Positions 1 to 10,538 are shown, numbered from the stretch's first letter. The stretch: DNA of 64,000 nt from Acinetobacter sp. Marseille-Q1618 (GCF_902809855.1 NZ_CADDWJ010000001.1:1426001-1490000), one strand, 5' to 3'. The notes: generated by a model from the letters alone, not told the origin. A program made the numbers and translations.

Positions 1-1764
1 ACAGAGTCTGGTTTTCGTGATGCAGTATTTATTACCGCTTCTTACGGTTTGGGTGAAATGGTGGTTCAAGGTGCTGTCAACCCTGACGAATTTTATATTT
101 CTAAACCGCTTTTACGTGCAGGTAAACATGCGGTGATCCGTCGTAACCTTGGCTCTAAACATCAAAAAATGATTTATGGCGAAGAAGGTGCGGCAGGTAA
201 ATCTGTAGTGGTTGTCGATGTTGAAAAAGCTGAACGTCAACAATTTGCTTTAAATGATTTAGAACTTCAAGAATTAGCAAAACAAGCATTGATCATTGAA
301 GAACATTACCAAGCGCCAATGGATATCGAATGGGCGAAAGATGGTGATGACGGTCAAATTTATATCGTTCAAGCACGTCCTGAAACAGTAAAAAGCCGTG
401 AAAATGTCGGCACCATGGAACGCTACCTGCTTAAACAAAAAGGTACTGTGCTGTGTGAAGGTCGTTCAATCGGTCAACGTATTGGTTCTGGTAAAGTTCG
501 CATTGTTACGTCTATCAAAGAAATGGACAAAGTACAACCAGGTGACGTACTAGTATCTGACATGACTGACCCAGATTGGGAACCAGTAATGAAACGTGCT
601 GCTGCAATCGTGACCAACCGTGGTGGTCGTACGTGTCATGCTGCAATTATTGCACGTGAGTTAGGTGTCCCTGCAATCGTAGGTTGTGGTAATGCAACTG
701 AAGTATTGACTGATGGTCAAGAAGTGACTGTTTCTTGTGCTGAAGGTGATACAGGCTTTATTTACGAAGGTGCTTTGGATTTTGAAATTCAACGTAACTC
801 TATCGAATCTATGCCTAAACTTCCGTTCAAAATCATGATGAACGTGGGTAACCCTGATCGTGCATTTGACTTTGCTCAAATTCCAAATGAAGGTGTCGGT
901 CTTGCACGTTTAGAATTTATCATCAACCGTATGATCGGTGTACATCCTAAAGCATTACTGAACATTGACAGTTTACCACGTGAAACTCGTGCAGCTGTAA
1001 TGGCACGTACTGCGGGTTATTCTTCACCAATCGAATTCTACGTTGAAAAATTAGTAGAAGGTATTTCTACACTTGCTTCTGCATTTGCTGATAAACCAGT
1101 GATCGTGCGTATGTCTGACTTTAAGTCTAACGAATATGCAAACTTGATCGGTGGTAAGTTATACGAACCAGAAGAAGAAAACCCAATGCTTGGTTTCCGT
1201 GGTGCGAGCCGTTATGTGTCGGATAACTTCCGTGATTGCTTCGAGTTAGAATGCCGCGCATTGAAAAAAGCACGTGATGAAATGGGTTTAACCAACATCC
1301 AAATCATGATTCCATTCGTTCGTACTGTCAATGAAGCGAAACGTGTCATTGAATTATTGGCTGCGAATGGTTTAAAACGTGGTGAAAATGGTCTTAAAGT
1401 GATCATGATGTGTGAATTGCCAACCAATGCATTATTGGCTGAACAATTCCTTGAGCACTTCGATGGCTTCTCTATCGGTTCAAACGACTTAACTCAGTTA
1501 ACACTGGGTCTAGACCGTGACTCTGGTATCGTTTCACACTTATTTGATGAACGTGATGCAGCAGTTAAAACATTATTAGCAATGGCAATCCATGCATGCC
1601 GTAAAGCAGGTAAATATGTGGGTATCTGTGGTCAAGGACCTTCTGACCATCCAGATCTTGCAAAATGGTTGATGGAACAAGGCATTGAATCTGTTTCTCT
1701 TAACCCAGACTCAGTATTAGATACTTGGTTCTTCCTTGCTGAAGAACAAGCACAACAAGCTTAA
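1..1764 (+). CDS. ppsA: Phosphoenolpyruvate synthase, C-terminal part (5' end outside window)
   Basis: PpsA converts pyruvate, ATP and water to phosphoenolpyruvate, AMP and phosphate, the entry step of gluconeogenesis from C3 acids. The reading frame is already open at base 1, so the N-terminal part of the ATP-grasp domain lies outside the window. Visible are the end of the nucleotide-binding domain, the swivelling phosphohistidine domain with [15 protein letters not shown] (His of TCHA is the phosphorylated residue), and the C-terminal PEP/pyruvate barrel ending with the CGQGPSDHP loop that carries the catalytic Cys. About 588 of the usual roughly 790 residues are present. A strong terminator follows directly. 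The lldP/lldD/dld genes further on supply pyruvate from lactate, which this enzyme could feed into gluconeogenesis. Confidence 0.97.
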   Translation, partial: TESGFRDAVFITASYGLGEMVVQGAVNPDEFYISKPLLRAGKHAVIRRNLGSKHQKMIYGEEGAAGKSVVVVDVEKAERQQFALNDLELQELAKQALIIEEHYQAPMDIEWAKDGDDGQIYIVQARPETVKSRENVGTMERYLLKQKGTVLCEGRSIGQRIGSGKVRIVTSIKEMDKVQPGDVLVSDMTDPDWEPVMKRAAAIVTNRGGRTCHAAIIARELGVPAIVGCGNATEVLTDGQEVTVSCAEGDTGFIYEGALDFEIQRNSIESMPKLPFKIMMNVGNPDRAFDFAQIPNEGVGLARLEFIINRMIGVHPKALLNIDSLPRETRAAVMARTAGYSSPIEFYVEKLVEGISTLASAFADKPVIVRMSDFKSNEYANLIGGKLYEPEEENPMLGFRGASRYVSDNFRDCFELECRALKKARDEMGLTNIQIMIPFVRTVNEAKRVIELLAANGLKRGENGLKVIMMCELPTNALLAEQFLEHFDGFSIGSNDLTQLTLGLDRDSGIVSHLFDERDAAVKTLLAMAIHACRKAGKYVGICGQGPSDHPDLAKWLMEQGIESVSLNPDSVLDTWFFLAEEQAQQA

Positions 1765-1779
1765 TCTTCATTAGAGATT

Positions 1780-1806
1780 AAAAGACCCATTCGTGGGTCT
1801 TTTTTA
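1780..1806 (+). terminator. Rho-independent terminator of ppsA
   Basis: A 10-bp stem (AAAAGACCCA / TGGGTCTTTT) closed by a TTCG tetraloop is followed by a T run, 16 bases after the ppsA stop. Confidence 0.9.
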
Positions 1807-1846
1807 TGCTTAAACAAATTAAATAAAAGACCAAGCTAAGATCAAA

Positions 1847-2278
1847 TCATAATTCAGTATCACTTTTGACTTCAAGGAAAGTCTGTACACATGCTCCTTC
1901 CGCATCACAAATATAGACACTTGTCGGCAATGCAATTGAGTATTTCCATATATAGGAATAAAAGCCCTCACTCAATATTTCAAAATTACATTGCTCATCT
2001 GCTTCTATATACATTTCAGTGAATAGCACATAATCATCAGCACCACACCGATTAATCTCATTGATATTATTCATAATAAAATCCAAATAAGCTCTTTCAT
2101 AAGTTGAACGGATATTATTTTCTCGATAATCAACAAATTCCTCTGGATGAACCCAAGATAAATTATTTGGATATTTGGCATCATATTTCGTATTTAACTC
2201 ATTAGAATATAAACGTTGGATACATTCTTGAGCTTTAAAATTATCCCCACTTGTCCGAAACGTTAAACGCATTTTCAT
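1847..2278 (-). CDS. Hypothetical protein, 143 aa
   Basis: I do not recognise this protein. It is soluble-looking, has no signal peptide or membrane segment, and is rich in Asn, Tyr, Glu and Asp. The start at 2278 is supported by a GAGGG ribosome-binding sequence about nine bases upstream, and a second Met two codons later is possible. It converges on ppsA. Three Cys residues (near 19, 78 and 97) and the acidic, tyrosine-rich composition give no family clue. It could be a small accessory or immunity-type protein, but nothing in the neighbourhood supports that. Confidence 0.6.
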   Translation of the reverse strand: MKMRLTFRTSGDNFKAQECIQRLYSNELNTKYDAKYPNNLSWVHPEEFVDYRENNIRSTYERAYLDFIMNNINEINRCGADDYVLFTEMYIEADEQCNFEILSEGFYSYIWKYSIALPTSVYICDAEGACVQTFLEVKSDTEL

Positions 2279-2446
2279 ATTGTTTTTCCCTCAAGCAAGA
2301 TCTTCATATTTTAAAGTTTTATGTAACATTAATTTTAATCTGCATCAAATTCTTATATACATTATTTTTTAAAAATAGATGTTTGTAGTTTATGTTATAT
2401 TATTCTCCATCTATAAATTTTAGCTTTACTTTGAGAATTGAGTTTT

Positions 2447-3214
2447 ATGCAGATTTACTTGGCGAGAAATAATCAACAAGCTGGACCATATACACTGGAA
2501 CAAGTCAATCAAATGCTCGCAGACCAACAAATCTTACTGACAGATTTGGCTTGGCATCAAGGCATGACTGAATGGAAAGCTTTGGGCGAACTCACACAAG
2601 GTAAACTTGTTTATCAACCTACAGGCTACGTTGCTCCAGTTTCACTCAATAAAACTGAACCATTTTCTACCCCTTCTACTGCTTCACCATCAAATCAAGC
2701 CAAGCAAAATGTAGAGCTTGCACCACTTAGCTCTCGCTTTTTTGCAAAAATCATTGACTTATCTTTTTGGTTGCCTGCTTCTATTATTTTAGGATTATTC
2801 TTAAATAATGATCAGATTCAAAAACTTTCAAGTCTACAAGAACAAATGTTGGCAAAAGCACAAAGCAATGATGTCAATCAAGTTTTAGAAATACAAACTC
2901 AAATGCTAGCACTTTTTCCAGACCAAGCTTGGATTGCGATGTTTAGCTATATTTTCATTATGTTGGCTGTTCAAGCCTATTTTCTCTCCAAATCTGGACA
3001 AAGTATTGGTAAAAAAGCATTAAAAATTAAAATCGTAGATGAAGAAAGCAATGAAAAAGTCAGTTTTTTACGAGTATTCGTTCTACGCTCAGTGCTTTTT
3101 ATTGTAATTTATCGCTTTTTAGGTCTATTTGCGATCGTTGATCTGCTCTTTGCTTTCAGTAAAAAACGACAAACATTACATGATAAGTTGGTTAAAACGA
3201 AAGTCATCAAATAA
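2447..3214 (+). CDS. GYF_2 plus RDD-domain membrane protein
   Basis: The first ~55 residues (MQIYLARNNQQAGPYTLEQV, then W-x-Q-G-M-x-E-W) match the GYF_2 fold, a small domain thought to bind proline-rich peptides. A proline/serine/threonine linker follows. From about residue 88 there is an RDD domain with three to four membrane segments, the first beginning LSSRFFAKIIDLSFW (the Arg-Asp pattern gives the family its name). An in-frame TTG at 2438 is an alternative start; I prefer the ATG at 2447. RDD proteins are proposed transporters or membrane-stress proteins, but the substrate is unknown. The gene is monocistronic, with its own terminator. Confidence 0.85.
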   Translation: MQIYLARNNQQAGPYTLEQVNQMLADQQILLTDLAWHQGMTEWKALGELTQGKLVYQPTGYVAPVSLNKTEPFSTPSTASPSNQAKQNVELAPLSSRFFAKIIDLSFWLPASIILGLFLNNDQIQKLSSLQEQMLAKAQSNDVNQVLEIQTQMLALFPDQAWIAMFSYIFIMLAVQAYFLSKSGQSIGKKALKIKIVDEESNEKVSFLRVFVLRSVLFIVIYRFLGLFAIVDLLFAFSKKRQTLHDKLVKTKVIK

Positions 3215-3234
3215 TAATTTTTTTGTATTTTTCT

Positions 3235-3260
3235 AAAGGATGTGAAAACATCCTTTTTTT
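3235..3260 (+). terminator. Terminator after the RDD gene
   Basis: AAAGGATGT / ACATCCTTT stem with a GAAA tetraloop and a T tract, 20 bases after the stop codon. Confidence 0.9.
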
Positions 3261-3354
3261 ATTGATATAACATTGATTTAGTTAAGTATATTTTAAATTT
3301 AAATTACAAATCTGAGTAAAAAAATTGGTTTTTGTTACAGTTATTTAAAGCCTT

Positions 3355-3384
3355 TTTACATATAGCTAAGTTTGTCGATATAAG
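3355..3384 (+). promoter_or_regulatory. Possible cyo operon promoter
   Basis: TTTACA (3355-3360) and TATAAG (3379-3384) are separated by 18 bp, about 140 bases before cyoA. This is a weak match and other AT-rich pairs exist here. The long leader is otherwise featureless. Confidence 0.3.
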
Positions 3385-3524
3385 GCATAATGCCCTACAA
3401 CGTCTGGGTGTCATATCATTGAGAATGTTTGCTATTTGTGATTAATAGTCATTTTCAATCATGCGACACTTTAATCGCTATCCCATATTTAATAGGGAAT
3501 GGGACTCTTCACCGAGGTTGTAAA

Positions 3525-4556
3525 ATGAGACAAACGATTTTAGCTGTATTGTCTTTATCTACGCTAGCTGCACTCTTAACTGGGTGTGGTGGTGATATAG
3601 TACTTCTAAACTCTAAAGGTCCAGTTGCAGAAGGTCAAAGTAACCTAATGATGACTGCGATTTACTTAATGCTTTTGGTCGTAATTCCTTCGATCATTAT
3701 GGCGTTAGTGTTTGGTTGGAAATATCGTGCGTCAAATAAAGATGCAGACTATAAACCTACTTGGGCACACTCAACTGCAATTGAAATTGTTGTTTGGGGT
3801 ATTCCTGTAATTATTATTGGTATTCTTGCGTATTTAACATGGTGGGGCTCACATAAATATGACCCATACCGTCCGCTTGAATCAGAAAAAGCACCTGTAA
3901 CTATTCAAGTTATTGCTGAACAGTTCAAATGGATATTTGTATATCCTGAGCAACAAATTGCAACTGTTAATGAAATTCGTTTCCCTGAGAAAACGCCAAT
4001 TAACTTTAAAGTCACTTCTAACTTTACAATGAACTCTTTCTTCATTCCTAAGTTAGCAGGTCAGATTTATGCAATGGCAGGCATGCAAACTCAATTACAT
4101 GTTTTAGCAGATGAAACTGGTGTATATCGTGGTTTCTCTTCTAACTATAGTGGTTATGGTTTCACACAAATGCGCTTCTTAGCTCATTCTGTAACTGAAC
4201 CAGAATTCAATAGCTGGGTAGAAGCAATTAAAGCAGGTCAAGGGACTTCAATTAATCCTGAAGCTCAACAAAAAACTGTTTTAGATGCAGCAGAATTTGC
4301 AGCACTTAAAGATGGTGACCGTTCTAAACACCAAATTGAGAACATGGTCAAAAATGCACATACCCCAGAAGAAAAAGCACTTGCAGAAGAAGCTGAACGT
4401 AAAGGTCCATTCCCTACTAAGCCTCATCCTGTAACTTACTATTCTTCAGTTGAGCCTAATTTGTTCGAAAGCATTATCAACAAATACATGAGCAACTATC
4501 ACGGTGCTGATCACTCTTCGCGTGCTGAACATGCAACTGCTTCAGTAGAGGAATAA
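3525..4556 (+). CDS. cyoA: Cytochrome bo3 ubiquinol oxidase subunit II
   Basis: Subunit II of the proton-pumping terminal quinol oxidase in the inner membrane. From the ATG at 3525 the protein is 343 aa and begins with a lipoprotein signal (lipobox LLTGC, Cys ~20). Two transmembrane helices follow (about 43-65 and 86-108), then a periplasmic cupredoxin-like domain without CuA ligands, as expected for a quinol oxidase. An in-frame upstream extension exists, but it lacks the signal peptide layout; a GAGG sits 8 bases before 3525. The stop is followed after three bases by cyoB, whose ribosome-binding site overlaps the end of cyoA. First gene of cyoABCDE. Confidence 0.96.
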   Translation: MRQTILAVLSLSTLAALLTGCGGDIVLLNSKGPVAEGQSNLMMTAIYLMLLVVIPSIIMALVFGWKYRASNKDADYKPTWAHSTAIEIVVWGIPVIIIGILAYLTWWGSHKYDPYRPLESEKAPVTIQVIAEQFKWIFVYPEQQIATVNEIRFPEKTPINFKVTSNFTMNSFFIPKLAGQIYAMAGMQTQLHVLADETGVYRGFSSNYSGYGFTQMRFLAHSVTEPEFNSWVEAIKAGQGTSINPEAQQKTVLDAAEFAALKDGDRSKHQIENMVKNAHTPEEKALAEEAERKGPFPTKPHPVTYYSSVEPNLFESIINKYMSNYHGADHSSRAEHATASVEE

Positions 4557-4559
4557 GAC

Positions 4560-6554
4560 ATGTCGGTATTATTCGGTAAACTCAACTGGGACTCGATCCC
4601 TTATCAAGAGCCAATTGTACTAGTAACCATGATTATCATGGCTATTGGTGCTGCAGCACTTCTTGGTGGTATCACCTATTTCAAAAAATGGGGATACTTA
4701 TGGAATACTTGGTTCACCTCTGTAGACCATAAAAAAATTGGTATCATGTATATCATCGTATCTGTAGTCATGTTAGTACGTGGTTTCGCAGATGCAATTA
4801 TGATGCGTCTTCAACTGTTCCTTGCAAAAGGTGGCGGTGAAGGTTATTTACACCCTGACCACTATGACCAGATTTTCACCGCACACGGTGTAATCATGAT
4901 TTTCTTCGTAGCAATGGGTCTTGTTGTAGGTATGATGAACATCGCTGTACCACTTCAAATTGGTGCACGTGACGTTGCATTCCCATTATTAAATTCATTG
5001 AGCTTCTGGTTATTTGCTGGTGCAGCAGGTTTAATGATGGCTTCACTTGTATTAGGTGAATTTGCTGCAACAGGTTGGATGGCTTATCCTCCTCTTTCTG
5101 GCATTCAGTATTCTCCTGGTGTCGGTGTGGACTACTATATCTGGGCGCTTCAGGTTTCAGGTTTAGGTACGCTTTTAACAGGTGTTAACTTCTTTGTAAC
5201 CATCATCAAAATGCGTGCACCTGGCATGGGACTTATGGACATGCCGATCTTTACTTGGACTGCACTTTGTACAGCAGTATTGATCATTGCATCTTTCCCT
5301 GTGTTAACTGCAACCATTGCAATGTTAACGCTTGACCGTTACTTCGATTTCCATTTCTTCACCAATGAGCTTGGCGGTAGCCCAATGCTATATGTGAACT
5401 TAATTTGGACTTGGGGCCATCCAGAAGTATATATTCTGATCTTACCTGCTTTTGGTTTGTATTCAGAAATCGTTTCAACTTTCTCTCGCAAAACATTGTT
5501 TGGTTATAAATCAATGGTATATGCGACAATTGCGATCACAGTTCTTGCGTTCGTAGTATGGTTACACCACTTCTTTACTATGGGTGCTGGTCCAAACGTT
5601 AACGCGTTCTTCGGTATTATGACCATGATCATTGCGATCCCAACGGGTGTAAAAATCTTCTCTTGGTTATTCACCATGTATAAGGGTCGTATTACATTTA
5701 CATCACCTATGTACTGGACACTTGGTTTCCTTGTGACTTTCGGTATCGGTGGTTTAACTGGTGTACTCATGGCTGTTCCACCAGCTGACTTCTTAGTACA
5801 CAACTCTTTATTCCTTATTGCTCACTTCCATAACGTAATTATCGGGGGTGTAGTATTCGGGATGTTCGCAGGAATCACTTTCTACTGGCCAAAAATGTTT
5901 GGTTGGAAGTTAAATGAAACTTGGGGTAAAGCATCTTTCTGGTTCTGGTTCTTCGGTTTCTATTTCGCATTCATGCCACTTTATATTCTTGGTTTCATGG
6001 GCATGACACGTCGTTTGAATACTTATGATAACCCTGAATGGGATCCATACATTACAATTGCTTTCTTCGGTTCAATCCTTGTTGCAATTGGTATCTTCTG
6101 TTTCATTATGCAAGTAGTTGTAGGTTTCTTACAACGTGAACAAAATATGGACCATACAGGTGATCCATGGGATGGTCGTGTACTTGAATGGTCAACATCA
6201 TCTCCTGCACCATTTTATAACTTTGCTCAACTTCCTAAGATCAATGGTATTGATACTTTCTGGAATGACAAAGAAAATGGTGTAGCGTATGCACGTCCTA
6301 ATAAATATGAAGATATTCATATGCCAACTGACCGTGCTGCTGGTTTTGTTATTGCAATGTTCCTTACAGTAATGGGCTTAGCTTTGGTATGGCATATTTG
6401 GTGGCTTGTTATTGCAACGTTCTTAGGTGCTGTGATCAGTTTCATCGTAAGTTCATTTACGAAAAAAGTGGATTACTATGTACCTGCTGCTGAAGTAGAA
6501 CGTATCGAAAATGAGCGTTATGCTTTACTTGAAAAACACTTGAAGAAGGACTAA
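4560..6554 (+). CDS. cyoB: Cytochrome bo3 ubiquinol oxidase subunit I
   Basis: The catalytic subunit of the haem-copper oxidase, 664 aa with about 15 membrane helices, the usual length for CyoB. Visible ligands include the low-spin haem His in [10 protein letters not shown], the CuB His and cross-linked Tyr in [15 protein letters not shown], the CuB pair in LHHFFTMG, and the two haem-ligating His in [10 protein letters not shown]. It reduces O2 to water with electrons from ubiquinol and pumps protons. It lies three bases after cyoA and four before cyoC, so translation is probably coupled. Confidence 0.97.
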   Translation: MSVLFGKLNWDSIPYQEPIVLVTMIIMAIGAAALLGGITYFKKWGYLWNTWFTSVDHKKIGIMYIIVSVVMLVRGFADAIMMRLQLFLAKGGGEGYLHPDHYDQIFTAHGVIMIFFVAMGLVVGMMNIAVPLQIGARDVAFPLLNSLSFWLFAGAAGLMMASLVLGEFAATGWMAYPPLSGIQYSPGVGVDYYIWALQVSGLGTLLTGVNFFVTIIKMRAPGMGLMDMPIFTWTALCTAVLIIASFPVLTATIAMLTLDRYFDFHFFTNELGGSPMLYVNLIWTWGHPEVYILILPAFGLYSEIVSTFSRKTLFGYKSMVYATIAITVLAFVVWLHHFFTMGAGPNVNAFFGIMTMIIAIPTGVKIFSWLFTMYKGRITFTSPMYWTLGFLVTFGIGGLTGVLMAVPPADFLVHNSLFLIAHFHNVIIGGVVFGMFAGITFYWPKMFGWKLNETWGKASFWFWFFGFYFAFMPLYILGFMGMTRRLNTYDNPEWDPYITIAFFGSILVAIGIFCFIMQVVVGFLQREQNMDHTGDPWDGRVLEWSTSSPAPFYNFAQLPKINGIDTFWNDKENGVAYARPNKYEDIHMPTDRAAGFVIAMFLTVMGLALVWHIWWLVIATFLGAVISFIVSSFTKKVDYYVPAAEVERIENERYALLEKHLKKD

Positions 6555-6558
6555 AGAT

Positions 6559-7179
6559 ATGGCTGAAGTACTTCATCACGACAACCATCAACATGATGAG
6601 CATCATCATCACGATGATACTGACATCACCGTTTTTGGTTTTTGGACATATTTGATGAGTGACTTGATTTTATTCGGTACACTCTTCATCGCGTTCGCTG
6701 TATTAAGCAGTCATATTCCACCTGGAACACCAAGTGCAAAAGAACTTTTTGGTGAGTCTTTAGGTTTTGTTTTAACTGAAACTTTTGCTCTCTTAATTTC
6801 TTCTGTTACTTTTGGTTTTGCAGTACTTGCTTCTTACAAGAAAAATGTTGGCCAAGTATTACTTTGGTTAGCTGTTACTTGGGTATTTGGTGCAGCGTTC
6901 ATTGGCATGGAACTTTATGAGTTTAATCATTTAGTTCATGCTGGTCATGGTCCAAGTACAAGTGCGTTCTTATCTGCGTTCTTTACCTTAGTCGGTACGC
7001 ATGGTATTCACGTAACTTCTGGTTTAGTCTGGATGATCGTGTTAATGGTTCAAATCAAAAAATATGGTTTGACTTTACCAAACACGCGTCGTCTTGCTTG
7101 CCTAAGCTTGTTCTGGCACTTCCTTGACATCGTTTGGATCTGTGTATTCAGCGTGGTTTACTTAATGGGAGTAATCTAA
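6559..7179 (+). CDS. cyoC: Cytochrome bo3 ubiquinol oxidase subunit III
   Basis: A five-helix subunit of 206 aa. It has the subunit III signatures [23 protein letters not shown] and [11 protein letters not shown], the last being the conserved His/Gly helix. The cytoplasmic N-terminus is unusually rich in His and Asp (residues 6-22 hold eight His), ahead of the first helix. The stop overlaps the cyoD start by one base (TAATG). Confidence 0.96.
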   Translation: MAEVLHHDNHQHDEHHHHDDTDITVFGFWTYLMSDLILFGTLFIAFAVLSSHIPPGTPSAKELFGESLGFVLTETFALLISSVTFGFAVLASYKKNVGQVLLWLAVTWVFGAAFIGMELYEFNHLVHAGHGPSTSAFLSAFFTLVGTHGIHVTSGLVWMIVLMVQIKKYGLTLPNTRRLACLSLFWHFLDIVWICVFSVVYLMGVI

Positions 7180-7508
7180 TGAGTCATGATCATAATGCGT
7201 CAGGTGCTTCACATGGTAATGTGAAACAATATACGATTGGTTTTATTGTTTCTGTATTGCTTACTATCGTTCCATTTTATATGGCAATGCACCCTGCTGA
7301 TTTTAGCCGTGGCACTATTATTGCAACGATTGCAATTACAGCTGTGGCACAGATTTTAGTGCAATTGGTTTTCTTCTTGCATATGAACTCATCATCAGAA
7401 CAACGCTGGAACGTTATTGCGTTCGTTTACACTATTTTGTGTATTGCTGTGCTTCTTATCGGTTCTGTATGGATTATGAACTACTTACATTCAAACATGA
7501 TGCTCTAG
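7179..7508 (+). CDS. cyoD: Cytochrome bo3 ubiquinol oxidase subunit IV
   Basis: A small 109-aa subunit with three membrane helices, which helps assemble the CuB centre of subunit I. The start at 7179 overlaps the cyoC stop as TAATG. A longer in-frame reading beginning inside cyoC is not credible, because its added residues are out-of-frame cyoC codons. The helix motif AQILVQLVFFLHMN is typical of the family. It is followed after six bases by cyoE. Confidence 0.94.
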   Translation: MSHDHNASGASHGNVKQYTIGFIVSVLLTIVPFYMAMHPADFSRGTIIATIAITAVAQILVQLVFFLHMNSSSEQRWNVIAFVYTILCIAVLLIGSVWIMNYLHSNMML

Positions 7509-7514
7509 GGTGTC

Positions 7515-8393
7515 ATGTTGAAGAAATATTTATTCCTGACTAAGCCAGGAATTCTCTTCGGTAACTTCGTTACCACTTTGGGCGGCTTTTTCCTAGCCGC
7601 TCAAGGTTCTGTAGATTTCCTCTTACTTCTCATCACATTACTAGGCACTACACTCGTGGTTGCTTCAGGTTGTGTTGTGAATAATGTCATTGACCAAGAC
7701 ATTGACCAAAAAATGCAACGTACGATGAATCGTGCATTAGTCAAAAAAACCATTCGTCCTAATGTCGCACTAATTTTTTCAGTGATCTTGGGATTATTGG
7801 GCTTTGGCTTGTTGTGGTTTTTTGTCAACGCCTATGCATTTGGCTTTGCTGTAATTGGCTTTGTCGTTTATGTAGTATTTTATAGTCTATGGGCAAAGCG
7901 AACGACCATTCACCAAACAGTGATCGGAAGTATCTCTGGAGCGAGTCCTCCTGTAATTGGTTATACTGCTGTGACCAATGAGTTTGATGTTGCTGCGTTA
8001 TTGATTTTCTTAGCGTATGCATTTTGGCAAATGCCACACTCATGGGGAATCGCAATTTATCGCTTTGATGATTATAAAAATGCTAATATTCCGATTTTGC
8101 CTGTAGCACGTTCAATTCGTCGTACCAAAGTTGAAAGCTTACTTTATGTCATCTTGTTTGCGGCTGTGTTGAATGGTCTGTATTGCTTTGGTTATACAAA
8201 CATTTTCTTTTTAATTACTTTTAATGCGCTCTGTGCGTATTGGGTATATTTATCAATTATCGGCTTTAAAGCAGAAAATGACCAAATCTGGGCTAAACGC
8301 TACTTTTTATATTCTGTAATTTTAATTACAGCACTTAGTTTTAGTTTTAGCTTTAGTTATGTGTCGCCTGCGCCGCATCTTCCAATTTTTTAA
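7515..8393 (+). CDS. cyoE: Protohaem IX farnesyltransferase (haem O synthase)
   Basis: A UbiA-family prenyltransferase that attaches a farnesyl group to haem B, giving the haem O used in the bo3 active site. It is 292 aa with about nine membrane helices. The first Asp-rich motif is N-x-x-x-D-x-D-x-D in NNVIDQDIDQKMQRTMNR, and the second polar loop is YRFDDYKNANIPILP. It is the last gene of the cyo operon and ends inside the left arm of the operon terminator. Confidence 0.96.
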   Translation: MLKKYLFLTKPGILFGNFVTTLGGFFLAAQGSVDFLLLLITLLGTTLVVASGCVVNNVIDQDIDQKMQRTMNRALVKKTIRPNVALIFSVILGLLGFGLLWFFVNAYAFGFAVIGFVVYVVFYSLWAKRTTIHQTVIGSISGASPPVIGYTAVTNEFDVAALLIFLAYAFWQMPHSWGIAIYRFDDYKNANIPILPVARSIRRTKVESLLYVILFAAVLNGLYCFGYTNIFFLITFNALCAYWVYLSIIGFKAENDQIWAKRYFLYSVILITALSFSFSFSYVSPAPHLPIF

Positions 8394-8420
8394 AAAGATA
8401 GAGTTTGCTCTATCTTTTTT
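8392..8420 (+). terminator. cyo operon terminator
   Basis: A 12-bp stem AAAAAGATAGAG / CTCTATCTTTTT with a TTTG loop and T tract. It begins at the cyoE stop codon. Confidence 0.92.
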
Positions 8421-8582
8421 ATAACTGTTCTTATCTCTTACTCAATACAATTCACCCCATATCGCATGGTATAAAGTCAATAAAGAATTATTCGCTTTAA
8501 AACAACTATTCAAACAATCTTAAATCCTTTATTTTAGAATTAGCACATAAAAAGATCACAATAAGGCTTTGAGGATTTATAA

Positions 8583-9185
8583 ATGTCAAATACCCAAATC
8601 AAAGTTATTGCTTTCGATGTTTTTGGCACACTCGCTAGAATTAAAAAGAAAATATCGCCCTATAAAAAATTTATTCAATGGTTACATAGACAAGGACATA
8701 CTCCACAAACTAATGATGCGATGATGGTTATGTCTATTGATGGTAACTTTCAAGACATCGCGACACATTTGAGTTATCACATACCACAAGCTTTTCTTGA
8801 CGAACTCAATAGCGAACTTCAAGCTGAATTAGCACAAATTGAACTTTTTACAGATAGCCTGCCTACTTTAAAACGCCTTAAAGAAAATGGATATAAAATC
8901 GCACTATGTTCTAATTCAGCAACACCTTATGGTAATTACATCAGCAAATTGATGAGAGACATTGACCTATATGCGTGGAGTTATGAAGTTCATGCCTGTA
9001 AACCTGAACCTAAAATCTATCAATATATTATTGACCAATTAAGTTGTCAGCCTGATGAGGTTTTATTTGTCGGTGATACACCCCTTGCTGATGTTCAAGG
9101 TCCTACGAGTTTTGGTATGTCTGCGAAATTAATTGATCGTAAAAATGGGCAAATGCTACATGATGTTTTAATGGATTTTCTATAA
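8583..9185 (+). CDS. HAD-superfamily hydrolase
   Basis: A 200-aa soluble protein with the haloacid dehalogenase motifs in order: motif I AFDVFGTL (nucleophile Asp12), motif II LCSNSAT, the motif III Lys in HACKPEP, and motif IV FVGDTPLADVQG. The helical cap between motifs I and II places it in subfamily I, with phosphatase or dehalogenase-type chemistry. The Phe-Gly at motif I (DVFGT rather than DxDGT) resembles 2-haloacid dehalogenase-like members. The substrate cannot be told. The gene stands alone between terminator-bounded operons. Confidence 0.88.
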   Translation: MSNTQIKVIAFDVFGTLARIKKKISPYKKFIQWLHRQGHTPQTNDAMMVMSIDGNFQDIATHLSYHIPQAFLDELNSELQAELAQIELFTDSLPTLKRLKENGYKIALCSNSATPYGNYISKLMRDIDLYAWSYEVHACKPEPKIYQYIIDQLSCQPDEVLFVGDTPLADVQGPTSFGMSAKLIDRKNGQMLHDVLMDFL

Positions 9186-9278
9186 ATTTTTTCAACGCTA
9201 AGTATAGGCTAATTGAGAATTATTTTTAGCAGAAAAATTAGACGCTTAAAATAAAAAATGAAATATCGAATGATTTAT

Positions 9279-9307
9279 TTGTTTTTATTAAAATATTTAC
9301 CTATAAT
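9279..9307 (+). promoter_or_regulatory. Predicted promoter of the rpsF operon
   Basis: TTGTTT and a consensus TATAAT are separated by 17 bp. A GC-containing discriminator (AAGCCCTCGC) follows, as often seen at growth-rate-regulated ribosomal promoters. The leader to rpsF is about 100 bases. Confidence 0.65.
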
Positions 9308-9412
9308 AAGCCCTCGCAAATTTGCGACACAATCTGTCTGTTTACAGTTCAGTTGTGACTCCTTGCTTCATTCATATTTGAATGGGGCTGCATAAACCGT
9401 AAGGAGCTGACA

Positions 9413-9799
9413 ATGCGTCACTACGAAATCGTAATTCTGGTACACCCAGACCAAAGCGATCAAGTGGTAGGTATGGTAGAACGCTATATCTCTCACATTA
9501 AAGATGCTGAAGGTCAAATTCACCGTCTTGAAGATTGGGGCCGTCGCCAATTGGCTTACCCAATTAACAAAATTCACAAAGCGCACTACATTTTAATGAA
9601 CGTTGAATGTAATCAAACTACGCTTAATGAATTGGAAGAATTATTCCGTTACAATGATGCTATTCTTCGTAACGTTATTATTCGTCGTGAAAACGCTATC
9701 ACTGAAGAGTCTTTATTGGCTAAGAGTGCTGAAGAAAAACGTGCGCGTAAAGCTCAACGTGAAGAAGCACAACAAGCTCAAGACTCTGCTGAAGCATAA
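9413..9799 (+). CDS. rpsF: 30S ribosomal protein S6
   Basis: S6 binds 16S rRNA together with S18 on the platform of the small subunit. It is 128 aa, starting [18 protein letters not shown], with the conserved [11 protein letters not shown]. The charged Lys/Arg/Glu/Ala/Gln-rich C-terminal tail is typical of gammaproteobacterial S6. AAGGAG lies seven bases before the ATG. It is the first gene of rpsF-rpsR-rplI. There is no priB between rpsF and rpsR, unlike in enterobacteria. Confidence 0.97.
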   Translation: MRHYEIVILVHPDQSDQVVGMVERYISHIKDAEGQIHRLEDWGRRQLAYPINKIHKAHYILMNVECNQTTLNELEELFRYNDAILRNVIIRRENAITEESLLAKSAEEKRARKAQREEAQQAQDSAEA

Positions 9800-9810
9800 G
9801 GAGAACACAC

Positions 9811-10038
9811 ATGGCACGTTTTTACCGTCGTCGCAAGTTCTGCCGCTTTACAGCTGAGAACGTTACGTACATCGACTACAAAGATATCGACACTTTAAAA
9901 CAGTACATCACTGAAAACGGCAAGATTGTTCCTAGCCGTATTACAGGTACTAAAGCTCGTTACCAACGTCAATTGGCGCTTGCGATTAAACAAGCTCGCT
10001 ACTTAGCGTTGATTCCTTACACTGACAATCATAAGTGA
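9811..10038 (+). CDS. rpsR: 30S ribosomal protein S18
   Basis: A 75-aa basic protein and partner of S6. Signatures are [13 protein letters not shown], the IDYKD segment, and the C-terminal [19 protein letters not shown]. It starts 11 bases after rpsF, with AAGGAG overlapping the rpsF stop. Confidence 0.97.
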   Translation: MARFYRRRKFCRFTAENVTYIDYKDIDTLKQYITENGKIVPSRITGTKARYQRQLALAIKQARYLALIPYTDNHK

Positions 10039-10047
10039 GGTTGAGCT

Positions 10048-10494
10048 GTGGATATTATCTTATTACAACGTATTAAAAACCTTGGTAAATTAGGCGATAA
10101 AGTATCAGTTAAAGCTGGTTACGGTCGTAACTTCCTTATCCCTCAAGGTAAAGCTGTTGCTGCGACTGAAGCAAATACTGCTGCTTTTGAAGCACGCCGT
10201 GCTGAACTTGAGAAACAAGAAGCTGAAGTATTGGCTGCTGCTCAAGCACGTGCTGACCAATTGAACGAAGTAAATATCGTAATCACTGCGAAAGCGGGTG
10301 ATGAAGGTAAATTATTCGGTTCTATTGGTACACGTGACATCGCTGACGCATTAACCAATGCTGGTCTTGAAGTTGACCGTGCAGAAGTTCGTTTACCAAA
10401 CGGTGCGCTTCGTAACACTGGTGAATTCAACATCGCAATCCAATTGCATCATGATGTTGTTGCAGAAGTTCTCGTTACTATCGTATCTGAGTAA
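10048..10494 (+). CDS. rplI: 50S ribosomal protein L9
   Basis: A 148-aa two-domain protein. The N-terminal 23S rRNA-binding domain ([32 protein letters not shown]) is joined by a long helix rich in Ala/Glu to a C-terminal domain with [16 protein letters not shown]. The start is GTG at 10048, with a GAGGTTGAG ribosome-binding region overlapping the end of rpsR. Last gene of the operon. Confidence 0.97.
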   Translation: MDIILLQRIKNLGKLGDKVSVKAGYGRNFLIPQGKAVAATEANTAAFEARRAELEKQEAEVLAAAQARADQLNEVNIVITAKAGDEGKLFGSIGTRDIADALTNAGLEVDRAEVRLPNGALRNTGEFNIAIQLHHDVVAEVLVTIVSE

Positions 10495-10506
10495 TTTCGT
10501 ACCAAG

Positions 10507-10538
10507 AAAAAGAGCATACTTTTGTATGCTCTTTTTTT
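10507..10538 (+). terminator. rpsF-rpsR-rplI operon terminator
   Basis: 12-bp stem AAAAGAGCATAC / GTATGCTCTTTT with a TTTT loop and a T run, 12 bases after rplI. Confidence 0.93.

Noticed and set aside
9800..9810. Missing priB between rpsF and rpsR
   Set aside because: Not an unusual loss: the gap is only 11 bases and Acinetobacter-type operons are expected to lack priB.
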